Origin: Plebeiibacterium marinum
GTDB taxonomy: Bacteria > Bacteroidota > Bacteroidia > Bacteroidales > Marinilabiliaceae
Length of the DNA stretch: 64,000 nt
Direction of reading: 5' to 3'
Assembly (NCBI RefSeq): GCF_026013615.1
Contig: NZ_JAPDPI010000006.1
Location: 62,001 to 126,000 of the forward strand
Shown here piece by piece: positions 8,687 to 17,820 of this stretch (positions are counted from its first letter, which is position 1; every line of letters begins with the position of its first letter). Under the pieces are notes generated by a model. That model made no database searches. It had not been told where the DNA came from and saw nothing but the letters and a program-made list of their open reading frames with translations. Both the position numbers and the translations under genes were made by a program.

Positions 8687-9871
8687 ATGGCTATAGAACA
8701 AACGTGGCGTTGGTACGGTCCTAATGATCGTATCACGTTAAATGATATAAAACAGACTGGTGCAACGGGAATTGTAACAGCTCTTCACCATATTAAAAAT
8801 GGTGAGATATGGACAAAAGAAGAGATTCTTGCCAGAAAAAAAATGATCGAAGAAGCAGGGCTTAGCTGGTCGGTTGTTGAAAGTGTACCTGTGCACGAAG
8901 ACATAAAGAAACAGACTGGCGACTGGCAATTGTATATTGAAAACTATAAAGAATCAATTAAAAACCTTGGTGAGCTAGGCATTAAAACCATATGCTACAA
9001 TTTTATGCCTGTCTTAGATTGGTCACGTACCAACCTTAATCATAGCACCCAGGACGGATCACTTGCCTTAATATATCAACAGAAAGTATTTGCTGCCTTT
9101 GATATCTATTTATTAAAAAGACCAAATGCAGCAAACGACTACACAGAAAAAATCCAAAAAGAAGCAAAAGAATACTTTGAGAACCTTGATGATGCAGGCA
9201 AAGAAGTATTAACAAATAATGTTATCAAAGGTCTTCCTGGCGCAGAAGAAAGCTACACTCTAGAACAATTTCAATCGGTTTTGGATGCATATGCTGATAT
9301 TGATGATGCAAAGTTAAAAAAACACCTGGAAGATTTTCTTAAAGCAATTATTCCTGTTGCAGAGGAGGCTGGAGTTAGAATGGCGATCCATCCTGATGAT
9401 CCACCATGGGGATTATTAGGTTTACCTCGTGTAGTTAGTACTTTAGACGATGCAAAAAATATTATCAACACGGTTGACTCTATTTCAAATGGAGTTACTC
9501 TTTGTACTGGTTCATGGGGTGCCGGATATTTTAATGATTTATCGGTTATGGCAAAAGAACTGGCTCCCAGAATAAATTTTGCCCACCTGCGTAACGTTAG
9601 CCGTGATACAGACCATAATTTTAACGAAGACCTTTTATTTGATGGTGATGTTGATATTTATGAAGTATTAAAAACAATTGTACTCGAAGAAGACAGAAGG
9701 AAAGCTGAAGGCAGAGGAGATTTCTCTATCCCTGTTCGTCCTGACCATGGTAACCAAATGTTAGGGGATATTGGTCAGCAAAACAATCCAGGATACTCCT
9801 TATACGGAAGGATGAAAGGGTTGGCGGAGATCAGAGGTTTGGAATTAGGAATTAGAAGAAGCTTAAAATAA
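8687..9871 (+). CDS. uxuA: Mannonate dehydratase
   Basis: A 394-residue protein, the same length as E. coli UxuA. It starts with the typical QTWRWYGPNDRITL block and continues TGIVTALHHI; later segments MAIHPDDPPWGLLGLPR and CTGSWGAG, and HLRNVSRD carry the metal-binding His and Cys residues expected for this family. It dehydrates D-mannonate to 2-keto-3-deoxygluconate, which kdgK in the same operon phosphorylates. The transporter gene begins 39 bp downstream. Confidence 0.96.
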   Translation: MAIEQTWRWYGPNDRITLNDIKQTGATGIVTALHHIKNGEIWTKEEILARKKMIEEAGLSWSVVESVPVHEDIKKQTGDWQLYIENYKESIKNLGELGIKTICYNFMPVLDWSRTNLNHSTQDGSLALIYQQKVFAAFDIYLLKRPNAANDYTEKIQKEAKEYFENLDDAGKEVLTNNVIKGLPGAEESYTLEQFQSVLDAYADIDDAKLKKHLEDFLKAIIPVAEEAGVRMAIHPDDPPWGLLGLPRVVSTLDDAKNIINTVDSISNGVTLCTGSWGAGYFNDLSVMAKELAPRINFAHLRNVSRDTDHNFNEDLLFDGDVDIYEVLKTIVLEEDRRKAEGRGDFSIPVRPDHGNQMLGDIGQQNNPGYSLYGRMKGLAEIRGLELGIRRSLK

Positions 9872-9910
9872 CAATCTGAATTAATTATTAATTTAACAAA
9901 ACACAAATTG

Positions 9911-11362
9911 ATGTCTACAAAACAAATTAAGGAGAATATGACGAAGTACAGATGGGCTATCTGTTCGTTATTATTCTTTGCAACAACTGTAAACTACATG
10001 GATCGCCAGGTGCTTTCGCTGACCTGGAAGGATTTTATAGCCCCTGAGTTTCATTGGACAAACAGTGACTATGGAAACATCACAGCTCTTTTTTCTGTAT
10101 TTTATGCCATCGGCCTTCTGGTAGCAGGTAGGTTCGTTGACTGGTTGGATACAAAAAAAGGATTTATGTGGGCCATTGGCGTATGGTCAGTTGGTGCTGT
10201 ATTACATGCCTTTTGTGGTATTGCCACTTCCGGAATTGTTGCAGGACAATGGTTCGTTGGATTTGAAGGAGCAAAAGAAGCCATTGAACACGTTGGCAAC
10301 ATATCCAAAGTAATAAACGTAAGTGTTGTGTTGTTTATATTCGCTCGTTTGGTATTAGCCATTGGTGAGGCAGGTAACTTCCCAGCAGCAATTAAAACAA
10401 CAGCAGAATACTTCCCAAAGAAGGACAGGGCATATGCTACAAGTATCTTTAATGCGGGGGCAACTGTAGGTGCATTAGCCGCACCCATAACAATCCCGTT
10501 AATTGCATCAAAATTTGGATGGGAAATGGCATTTATCATCATAGGTGCATTGGGCTTCATCTGGATGGGATTTTGGCAGTTTATGTATAAAAAGCCACAC
10601 GAACATCCAAAAGTAAATAAGGCAGAGCTTGATTATATTAATCAGGATCAAGCAGAAGAAAACAGCCATGTTGAATCAGCAAACGAAGATCTAAAATTAT
10701 CTTTCCTTGACAATTTTAAATACAAACAAACCTGGTCATTTATCATGGGTAAATTTATGACTGATGGAGTTTGGTGGTTCTTCTTATTTTGGACACCTGC
10801 ATACTTAAGTGATGTGTACGGTTTAACATCTGATAGTGGCATGGCTCAGCTTTTGTTATTTGCCCTTTATGCCATTACATTATTATCCATAATTGGAGGC
10901 TGGTTGCCAACATATTTTGTAGAGAAAAAGGGTATGAATCCTTATGCTGGTAGGATGAAAGCTATGCTTATATTTGCTTTCTTCCCATTATTGGCATTAT
11001 TAGCACAACCTCTTGGTTCATATTCATACTGGTTCCCAATCATTATTATTGGTATTGCCGGAGCTGCTCACCAGGCATGGTCTGCAAATATTTTCTCCAC
11101 AACAGGAGATATGTTCCCAAGATCATCCATTGCTACAATTACTGGTATTGGTGGTATGGCAGGAGGTTTAGGGTCATTCTGTATCAATAAGGGCTCGGGT
11201 GTTTTATTTGATTTTGCTGCAAATACCAATATGAAATTCATGGGTTTCCAAGGAATTGAAGCCGGTTATTTCATTATTTTCTCAATTTGTGCCGTTGCAT
11301 ATTTAATTGGGTGGGCTATAATGAAAGCTTTGGTTCCTCATTATAAACCTATCACAGCATAA
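9911..11362 (+). CDS. MFS hexuronate transporter (ExuT-like)
   Basis: A polytopic major facilitator superfamily protein of 483 residues, with about 12 predicted membrane segments. The N-terminal NYMDRQVLSL, the loop motif GRFVDWLDTKKGF and GEAGNFPAAIKTTAEYFPKK belong to the anion:cation symporter (hexuronate/phthalate) branch. It would bring glucuronate or other hexuronates into the cell by proton symport, consistent with its place directly after uxuA. The ATG at 9911 is preferred over the TTG codon just before it. An insert of about 40 residues between segments 3 and 4 (WFVGFEGAKEAIEHVGN region) makes it longer than E. coli ExuT. Confidence 0.88.
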   Translation: MSTKQIKENMTKYRWAICSLLFFATTVNYMDRQVLSLTWKDFIAPEFHWTNSDYGNITALFSVFYAIGLLVAGRFVDWLDTKKGFMWAIGVWSVGAVLHAFCGIATSGIVAGQWFVGFEGAKEAIEHVGNISKVINVSVVLFIFARLVLAIGEAGNFPAAIKTTAEYFPKKDRAYATSIFNAGATVGALAAPITIPLIASKFGWEMAFIIIGALGFIWMGFWQFMYKKPHEHPKVNKAELDYINQDQAEENSHVESANEDLKLSFLDNFKYKQTWSFIMGKFMTDGVWWFFLFWTPAYLSDVYGLTSDSGMAQLLLFALYAITLLSIIGGWLPTYFVEKKGMNPYAGRMKAMLIFAFFPLLALLAQPLGSYSYWFPIIIIGIAGAAHQAWSANIFSTTGDMFPRSSIATITGIGGMAGGLGSFCINKGSGVLFDFAANTNMKFMGFQGIEAGYFIIFSICAVAYLIGWAIMKALVPHYKPITA

Positions 11363-11378
11363 AACATTATTTTTGCAC

Positions 11379-11404
11379 GCCTGGCAAGAAAAATCTTGCC
11401 AGGC
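11379..11404 (+). terminator. Strong hairpin between transporter and regulator genes
   Basis: GCCTGGCAAG at 11379-11388 pairs perfectly with CTTGCCAGGC at 11395-11404 around a 6-nt loop, followed by an AT-rich but not U-pure run (AATTATATTTC). It could partly terminate the metabolic operon and so keep regulator expression low, or protect the upstream mRNA. Confidence 0.6.
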
Positions 11405-11438
11405 AATTATATTTCTTTACAAAAGTCACCAACAGAAA

Positions 11439-12488
11439 ATGCCGACAAAAAAAACCAGGATAAAGGATATAGCAGAAAAAGCAGGTGTTTCAATTGGCAC
11501 AATTGATCGCGTACTCCATAACAGAGGAGAGGTTAAAGCTGAAACAAGAGAAAAGGTGCTGAAAATTGCCAAGCAAATGAACTATCAGCCCAATATAGCT
11601 GCCCGTGCTTTAAAATCTCCAACCTCATATAAAATTGCCGTGATGATTCCTCAAAGCTCCGGAAATAACCATTTCTGGAATATGCATCCTCTTGGCATTG
11701 AACAGGCTCTTGAAACTGTAGCTCCTTTTATAGTTAAGGTAAACTATTTCAACTACGAGATGCACAGTGCTATGGATTTTATGAAGAATGCATCTCAATT
11801 GGTAGAATGGAAGCCTGATGGCGTTATATTGGCACCAATATTAAAAAACGAAACATTGGAATTGTGTCACAAACTAGACGACATGAATATCCCCTATGCA
11901 TTTATTGATACGAATATTCAAAACACAAATGCACTTACTTTTATTGGTGAGGACGGCAGAAAAGGAGGTCGTGTTGCTGCAAGCATTATGGATGTTGGCG
12001 TAGATACGGAAAAGGATATTTTGATTGTTAACATTGCAAAAGACCTTGATAACGTAATCCACCTTAACCTAAGAAACCAGGGTTTTATGAGTTACTTCAT
12101 GGATTCTGGTAAAAACAAAGGGCTAAAGATATCGGTTGAAGTACCCAGTGGCGATAAAAAAGGGATTTACAGCAAGCTTGACACCGTTTTCAACAACAAC
12201 AAAAACATAGGTGGAATAATGGTTTCCAGTGCCCGAACTTTTGTTATTGCTGAATACTTAAAAGACAGAAAGCTTGAAGATAAATTTTTAATTGGATACG
12301 AAGTATTCGAAAAAAACGCACAGTATTTAGAAGATGGGATTATTGATTTCTTAATTAGCCAGCGCCCTATTGATCAAGCTGAGAAAACCTTTAAGAGATT
12401 ATTCAGTTATCTGGTTCACCACACTGTTCCCGAAAAAATGGAATTTCAACCCATTGATATTATTAATAGGGAAAATCTTTTTATATAG
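11439..12488 (+). CDS. LacI-family transcriptional regulator of the uronate operon
   Basis: A 349-residue regulator. The N-terminal helix-turn-helix reads IKDIAEKAGVSIGTIDRVLHNRG, with the hinge-helix region YQPNIAARALKS, then a periplasmic-binding-protein-like sensor domain from about residue 60. The GTIDRVLH variant is the one found in Bacteroidota LacI proteins. As the last gene of the uronate operon it most likely senses a pathway intermediate and controls the promoter at 3977-4019. The ATG at 11439 is chosen; a longer frame reaching back to 11373 would run through the hairpin and gives no family-like sequence. Confidence 0.88.
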   Translation: MPTKKTRIKDIAEKAGVSIGTIDRVLHNRGEVKAETREKVLKIAKQMNYQPNIAARALKSPTSYKIAVMIPQSSGNNHFWNMHPLGIEQALETVAPFIVKVNYFNYEMHSAMDFMKNASQLVEWKPDGVILAPILKNETLELCHKLDDMNIPYAFIDTNIQNTNALTFIGEDGRKGGRVAASIMDVGVDTEKDILIVNIAKDLDNVIHLNLRNQGFMSYFMDSGKNKGLKISVEVPSGDKKGIYSKLDTVFNNNKNIGGIMVSSARTFVIAEYLKDRKLEDKFLIGYEVFEKNAQYLEDGIIDFLISQRPIDQAEKTFKRLFSYLVHHTVPEKMEFQPIDIINRENLFI

Positions 12489-12549
12489 TATTAACCATGT
12501 CAATATTTTTTTTTGCAGGGCGACCAATACTTTTTACCTAACCTTCATT

Positions 12550-13266
12550 CTATTTTAAGAAGTTTTCATCCAAGAATTTTTGAAAAGTATCTTTATACTG
12601 ATCACTAATTGGTATATAAACTTTATCATCAAATATAATCCGGGCTCTTTCAATTGTGGTGATCTTTTTAAGGTTGACAATATAGGAACGGTGAACCCTC
12701 ATAAAATCATCGGCAGGCAAAAACTTTTCCATTTTTTTCATTCCCATTAAAGCCATTACAGGACTTTGATTTTCAAGGTGGATCCTCACATAATCCCTCA
12801 TCCCTTCGATGTACTTAATTAAGCGAAACTCTATTTTAACTATTTTGTACTCTGATTTTATAAAAAGGAACTGATCATTATTTTCAATGGTTTCCACCGC
12901 TTTCTTCGATGTAAAATACCTATCGCGAGTTTTATCTACCGATTTTAAGAAATCAGAATAACTAATAGGCTTTACCAGATAGTCAGCTGCGTCTACCTTA
13001 AAACCCTCGAATGCATATTCTCGATAGGCTGTAGTAAAAATCACCTTTGGAGGATTGGATAAGGACTCAACAAATTCCAGCCCGGTTAAATCAGGCATGT
13101 TAATATCCACAAACATCAAATCCACCGAATTATCCTGAAGAAATTCTAATGCTTTAATGGCGTTCGAAAACTTATCTACTAACTGCAGATAAGGAGTTTT
13201 TTCTATATATCCTTCTATTTGTCTTAAAGCCAATGGCTCATCATCAATGGCAATACATGTAATCAT
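12550..13266 (-). CDS. LytTR-family response regulator
   Basis: A 238-residue two-domain regulator. The receiver domain has DD at 8-9, the phosphoacceptor Asp54 in FVDINMP and the conserved Lys99 in DYLVKPI. The C-terminal LytTR DNA-binding domain is seen from about residue 140, ending with the RVHRSYIVNLKKI segment near 190. It overlaps the upstream sensor kinase by 4 bp (ATGA), so the two are translationally coupled. LytTR proteins bind pairs of direct repeats spaced two helical turns apart; sites of that geometry exist at 19438-19466, 25088-25116 and 25260-25288, though which regulator uses them is unknown. Confidence 0.95.
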   Translation of the reverse strand: MITCIAIDDEPLALRQIEGYIEKTPYLQLVDKFSNAIKALEFLQDNSVDLMFVDINMPDLTGLEFVESLSNPPKVIFTTAYREYAFEGFKVDAADYLVKPISYSDFLKSVDKTRDRYFTSKKAVETIENNDQFLFIKSEYKIVKIEFRLIKYIEGMRDYVRIHLENQSPVMALMGMKKMEKFLPADDFMRVHRSYIVNLKKITTIERARIIFDDKVYIPISDQYKDTFQKFLDENFLK

Positions 13267-14405
13267 AATGGTACATTTAAATTAACCGCAAATAAGTTTT
13301 CATCAGGCAATTTACCTATTTCCAGTTTGTAGTTATTTCCATATATCAAATCCAACCTGTTTTTTGTATTTTCCACTCCTACACCTGAGTTGCCGACGTT
13401 TCCTTTACGCTCATATATTTTATTAATAATATCAAAAACCATCCTCCCTTTGTCAAACGAAAAGGAAATGCGTATAAAACAATTTTCATTATAACTAATT
13501 CCATGCTTAAATGCATTTTCAATATATGAAATGGTTAACAATGGTGGTATATTAACTGCAGGAAGTTTATCAGGAACATCTAATATAATTTCAACAGTAT
13601 CTGTAAAACGGATTTTCATTAACTCAATATAGCTTTTTATAAAATCCATTTCCTTTTGCAAAGGTATTTTTTCAGTTTTTGATTCATAAAGCATATACCC
13701 CATCATCCTGGAAAGCTTAATTATGGACTCCTTAGCTTCTTCTGTATCTATATCTACCAATGCATGAATATTATTAAGGGTATTCATAAAAAAATGTGGA
13801 CTAATCTGATTTTGCAGAAACGCCATTTTATTTTCTATGTTTTCTTTTTCGAGCAAGGCTTTGTTTTTTTCTGATATGATCCATTTTTGAGAAAAAACCA
13901 GTCCGGTATCAAAACCCAAAATAAGAATTGACAATATCAGAATGTTAGCAAATGGAAAGGCAAAATTCCTATGCCCATCTTTTTCATGATGTAAAGGTGG
14001 CATAATTGATTTACCGTCAAAAACAGGTGGTTCCCTGTATTCAAGAGGGGGTCCTTGTTGCGGGATTTCCCTGCGCACTTCTTTAAAATGCTTAAAGTTT
14101 GAAGAACTAACCAAATATAACGTATAGCTCCCACAAAGAAAAACAAGTGCCAATGCCAATGCATAAAAAAGTCTTTTACCTTTAAACAACAGTTTTGGCA
14201 ACAGCAAAAAACGGTTAACTAAAAACATGACAAAAACCAATGCATGCTCTTTCCACATTTTAAATATAAGATCCCAGTTTGTTTTGTCCTCAAAATCACC
14301 TGCTAACACAGGAACCAGTATTACAAGTAGCCACATGCATACCACAATAACTAGTTGTACATTCCATGAGCGGTTTTTGATTTTCTTTTTTATTTTAAAT
14401 ATCAT
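13263..14405 (-). CDS. LytS-type sensor histidine kinase
   Basis: A 380-residue membrane kinase. Membrane segments are near residues 18-36, 50-66, 77-98 and 150-168, with a charged Pro-rich extracytoplasmic loop between the last two. The His_kinase domain has the phosphoacceptor in QISPHFFMN (about His203). The ATPase domain shows the N-box IENAFKHG and the G-box GVGVENTKNRL. It pairs with the LytTR regulator encoded directly downstream. The ligand is unknown. Confidence 0.93.
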   Translation of the reverse strand: MIFKIKKKIKNRSWNVQLVIVVCMWLLVILVPVLAGDFEDKTNWDLIFKMWKEHALVFVMFLVNRFLLLPKLLFKGKRLFYALALALVFLCGSYTLYLVSSSNFKHFKEVRREIPQQGPPLEYREPPVFDGKSIMPPLHHEKDGHRNFAFPFANILILSILILGFDTGLVFSQKWIISEKNKALLEKENIENKMAFLQNQISPHFFMNTLNNIHALVDIDTEEAKESIIKLSRMMGYMLYESKTEKIPLQKEMDFIKSYIELMKIRFTDTVEIILDVPDKLPAVNIPPLLTISYIENAFKHGISYNENCFIRISFSFDKGRMVFDIINKIYERKGNVGNSGVGVENTKNRLDLIYGNNYKLEIGKLPDENLFAVNLNVPL

Positions 14406-14450
14406 AACTGAATCTTATAGTCTAAACTTTGTTTGATGTATAAAAACCAA

Positions 14451-14475
14451 CACAATGCATTAAAAATGCATTGTG
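14451..14475 (-). terminator. 11-bp perfect inverted repeat after the VTC/beta-helix operon
   Basis: CACAATGCATT at 14451-14461 and AATGCATTGTG at 14465-14475 are exactly complementary with a 3-nt loop. On the minus strand a T-rich stretch (TTGGTTTTTATA) follows, so this is a likely terminator for the 18582-14521 operon. It also lies in the leader region of the sensor kinase gene and might serve as an operator. Confidence 0.6.
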
Positions 14476-14520
14476 AAGTATAATTTATAAAAACTCCGAA
14501 ATATATTAATGAAAATTGGA

Positions 14521-16314
14521 TTAATAAATACTGGTTACAATATTTGATATTGTAAATTCTGTATAAACCGATCCCGGAGTATAGTTTCCACCCTCGTACA
14601 AGCCATCTGTCTCTGTTCCGGTTGAACTTCCACCTGTATAAAGTTTATACTGTACTCCTTTTTCGAGTTTGGGTGATGAAAATACAATAGATTGAAACGA
14701 CTTGGCTGATTTATATGTAAAGATACCTTCGCCAGACTCATCCTCTATATGAAATACAGTTCTGGCTGACTGCGTATTCCTGAAATTGACTTTTACACTA
14801 TACTGCGACGATGACGAACCAGGTGCTTGAGCCATACCTGATGAACCAATAGCCAAAAGTGTACCACCACTAACCTCACAGGTACGGTCATAATCCAATG
14901 CCCCATTTCCATTTGAAGTTGGTCCATTAACCAAAACTGTACCACCTGTAATATAAATATTTCCGTTTGAATCCAATCCATCTCCACTAGCATTTACATA
15001 AACATAGGCCTCATTATTTATATTTAAAGCATACTCACTTTCTGTAACACTTGTACTTTTGCGTCCTCCAAAGCCCGAATCGCCTCCTGCCGAAACATTG
15101 ATACCATCATCACTGGATACCACGTTAATATTACCTCCATTTAAAGTGATACTACCAAGGGAACTTTCAAGTCCTTCATACGATTTTGTAATAAATATAT
15201 CGCCATCCTCAATATCCAAATCATAATCAGAATGAATACCATCATCACCGGAGGCTATTTCAAATACGCCGGCATATATTTTATGGAAACCATTAGAATG
15301 CATACCATCATCGGCAGCATTTATTGATAAAACGCCATCATAAACCAATGTGCTTACTCCTGATTTTATCCCTTTAGCAGATTCATCATATCCAAGAGAA
15401 GCACTGCTCCCTCCACCTGTGGTTATATTAATTTCTCCTCCAAAAACCAAAACATCTGTTTGGGCCTGGATACCATCCCCACCAGCTTCTATTTCAACCG
15501 TTCCACTTTCGATTGAAATATAACCTTTGGCCAGGCTGTTTTCATTATCTGACTTTATTCCATCTCCCTGCGAATTAATATTTATATCCCCTCCTTTTAT
15601 TATAAGATAATCCTTTCCCCGAATCCCATCATCAACTGAATTAACCGTTATATTACCATTACCAATAATCAACCCATCTTTACTTGTAATACCATCATTA
15701 TACTTCCCATTTACCACAAGGGCACCATTCCCATAAATAGATAAGTCACTCTTACTAAAAACTGCTGCATTAGCATCTTCTTCCGCAGAACTATAAGAAC
15801 TGCCATCTGTAATATAGTTTGTCGTTTCTTCAGCCAGAATTATTACAGTTTTTTCTGATTTTTGCACATAAAGCGCTGCATTGTTTGAACAAGTTATGTC
15901 AACGCTGTTTAGTATTAAACGAACAGTAGATTCATCCTCTGTATTTACTATAACCTGTCCGTTATCCAGATCTCCGGAAATATCATATGTACCTGCAGAA
16001 ATAATAGTTACCACACTACCATTAACTTCAGCTCCTTCCCCGGTTACTGTAATGGTACTCCCATTTAACACAATAGAATTTACATCGTTGATATCCCAGG
16101 TATAATCCGCCTCATCTTCATGCCCCTCCATATTTCCAAGATCATCCAATACCAGATTGCTATCATCTTCATCCTCGTCATCGTCATTATCAATATCATC
16201 ATCATCGTCAATTGATTCAATATTACCGCTTATTGAATCGGCATCTCTATGGCAACTATTTAAAACCAGGGCCAAAGCAATAATAAGGCCTATTAAAAAA
16301 TTATACTGTTTCAT
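14521..16314 (-). CDS. Cthe_2159-like right-handed beta-helix lipoprotein (carbohydrate-binding domain protein)
   Basis: A 597-residue exported protein. The N-terminus has a lipoprotein signal ending ALVLNSC with the Cys near residue 21, then an extremely acidic run of Asp/Glu at about 34-52. The rest repeats short strands such as DDGIRGKD, GDGIKSDN, DDGMHSNG and DDGIHSDY at roughly 20-25-residue intervals, the signature of the Cthe_2159/DUF4353 beta-helix. Cthe_2159 of Clostridium thermocellum is known to bind cellulose and polygalacturonic acid and calcium. Here it is predicted to sit on the outer membrane and bind an acidic polysaccharide or metal ions. It is the last gene of a four-gene operon with DUF2490, DUF4956 and VTC proteins. 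Confidence 0.85.
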   Translation of the reverse strand: MKQYNFLIGLIIALALVLNSCHRDADSISGNIESIDDDDDIDNDDDEDEDDSNLVLDDLGNMEGHEDEADYTWDINDVNSIVLNGSTITVTGEGAEVNGSVVTIISAGTYDISGDLDNGQVIVNTEDESTVRLILNSVDITCSNNAALYVQKSEKTVIILAEETTNYITDGSSYSSAEEDANAAVFSKSDLSIYGNGALVVNGKYNDGITSKDGLIIGNGNITVNSVDDGIRGKDYLIIKGGDININSQGDGIKSDNENSLAKGYISIESGTVEIEAGGDGIQAQTDVLVFGGEINITTGGGSSASLGYDESAKGIKSGVSTLVYDGVLSINAADDGMHSNGFHKIYAGVFEIASGDDGIHSDYDLDIEDGDIFITKSYEGLESSLGSITLNGGNINVVSSDDGINVSAGGDSGFGGRKSTSVTESEYALNINNEAYVYVNASGDGLDSNGNIYITGGTVLVNGPTSNGNGALDYDRTCEVSGGTLLAIGSSGMAQAPGSSSSQYSVKVNFRNTQSARTVFHIEDESGEGIFTYKSAKSFQSIVFSSPKLEKGVQYKLYTGGSSTGTETDGLYEGGNYTPGSVYTEFTISNIVTSIY

Positions 16315-16333
16315 AATTGTAGATTTTATTTTT

Positions 16334-16990
16334 TTAAAACTTTAGTTTATATCCTATACTAACTATGTGTTTGTTCAGATATTCATTGTTGTAATAATCA
16401 AACTTATAATCAATTCCCACAGAGTTCTTTTTAAATAACTTATAATCAAACCCTAAAGCAAAGCGATTTTTATACATTTCAGAATTTGAAAGCTGCTGAA
16501 ATACCTCCCAGGCTACAAAAGGAGTTACCTTACATTTTGGAATATCATATTTCAAGGAAAGTTTGTATCTCATAAAATCATTTTCCTCCCCATCATCATC
16601 CGAATAGTTGCTATAGCGCAAACGAAATGACGTCTCAAACTTTTTGATTTTCTTCTCCAGAGAAGCACCCAATGCATACCTGTTAAGATACTCGGTATCT
16701 TTAGTTTCGCGCTGATTGGCTATAAACCGGTAAGAACCGGAAAAAGTAAGCATTTTCATAGCTTTGTAACTTGCTTCTCCTTCAATCAACGATTTATCTA
16801 AGGCATAATTCTCGTCAAAACGAAATTCGGGAGTTATACTAAGCTTTACTCTCTTTACAGGTTTAAATGCAAGTTCAAACGCAGTACGTGTTTGATATTC
16901 ATTCTCTACATCCTGTGCAAAAGCAATCACATTAATGAATAGAATAGCTATTAAAAATAGCATCCTTATTTTTTTATGAACTTTATCCAT
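16334..16990 (-). CDS. DUF2490-like outer-membrane beta-barrel protein
   Basis: A 218-residue protein with a signal peptide ending VIAFAQ. The rest alternates polar and aromatic residues in about 8-10 strands (for example EFRFDENYA, FRLRYSNYS, YKLSLKYDI, GIDYKFDYY) and ends on IGYKLKF, a C-terminal aromatic typical of Bacteroidota outer-membrane barrels. It fits the DUF2490 family, of unknown function. It lies 32 bp downstream of the DUF4956 gene and 19 bp upstream of the beta-helix lipoprotein, so the four genes are probably one unit that links the cytoplasm to the outer membrane. Confidence 0.7.
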   Translation of the reverse strand: MDKVHKKIRMLFLIAILFINVIAFAQDVENEYQTRTAFELAFKPVKRVKLSITPEFRFDENYALDKSLIEGEASYKAMKMLTFSGSYRFIANQRETKDTEYLNRYALGASLEKKIKKFETSFRLRYSNYSDDDGEENDFMRYKLSLKYDIPKCKVTPFVAWEVFQQLSNSEMYKNRFALGFDYKLFKKNSVGIDYKFDYYNNEYLNKHIVSIGYKLKF

Positions 16991-17022
16991 TTGTTTCTAT
17001 AATTTAGTCTTAATACCCTGTT

Positions 17023-17739
17023 CTACTCAGATAACTTCTTATCTTTTCCATTTACATTAAAATACAGTATGATTTCGGCCACATCCTTTAAGAAGTCAAT
17101 CTTTTGTATTTCGTAACGCTTAATATTAATTCCGGTTCTTTCTTTAAGGTCAAAAAGCAGCTCTTCACTTTTTAGTGCATGGATGTTTTCAATCTTTTCA
17201 TAGATCAACCGTATAGAGCCTTCTTGTTTTAACATCAACCGTTTTTCAAGAATCCATAAGCCAAAAATGATTACCGAATTGGTTATTATTAATTCGGCAT
17301 AACTAACTTTTTTATTTGCCAGTGCGTTAATTACAGAAATACCAATAACAATAAACAAATAGGTCATTTCCTTTATAGGAATAGCATCTGTTCGGTAACG
17401 AATAATGCCGAAAATGGCAAAAAGGCCTAATGCAAAACCCAATTCAAGTTTTACACTATTGAGCAGGAAACTGAGCAAAAATACAATAACACCAATTGAT
17501 AGATAACTAAAATAAAAGTCCTTTCTTCTACTATTTTTGGCATACATAAAGTGCACCACTACAAATATCAATAGGGTATTGAATACAAAACGCACCAACA
17601 ATTCTGTAAAATCTACCACATTAATAACTTTTATGTCTAAAAACCGGAAGCCATCTTCCCAAAGTTCTAGTCTGGTTGGCACTGGCTGGTTTACAATGCT
17701 ATCTTGCAAACTACTTGTTATCAAATTAAATCCCTTCAT
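17023..17739 (-). CDS. DUF4956 membrane protein
   Basis: A 238-residue protein with about four membrane helices between residues 45 and 160. The segment GFALGLFAIFGIIRYRTDAI, followed by IKEMTYLF, is the conserved core of the DUF4956 family. The C-terminal 70 residues are cytoplasmic (IKRYEIQKIDFLKDV). Genes of this family are repeatedly found beside VTC-domain polyphosphate-polymerase-like genes, as here (81 bp upstream), but the biochemical role is not established. It may form a membrane channel or partner for the VTC protein. Confidence 0.85.
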   Translation of the reverse strand: MKGFNLITSSLQDSIVNQPVPTRLELWEDGFRFLDIKVINVVDFTELLVRFVFNTLLIFVVVHFMYAKNSRRKDFYFSYLSIGVIVFLLSFLLNSVKLELGFALGLFAIFGIIRYRTDAIPIKEMTYLFIVIGISVINALANKKVSYAELIITNSVIIFGLWILEKRLMLKQEGSIRLIYEKIENIHALKSEELLFDLKERTGINIKRYEIQKIDFLKDVAEIILYFNVNGKDKKLSE

Positions 17740-17820
17740 TTCTTATGGTTTTAAAGTTTAGAAATGCCTGGTTATTATTATTACCATTGGTATAAAACAC
17801 GACACTCCCAAATACTCCTG

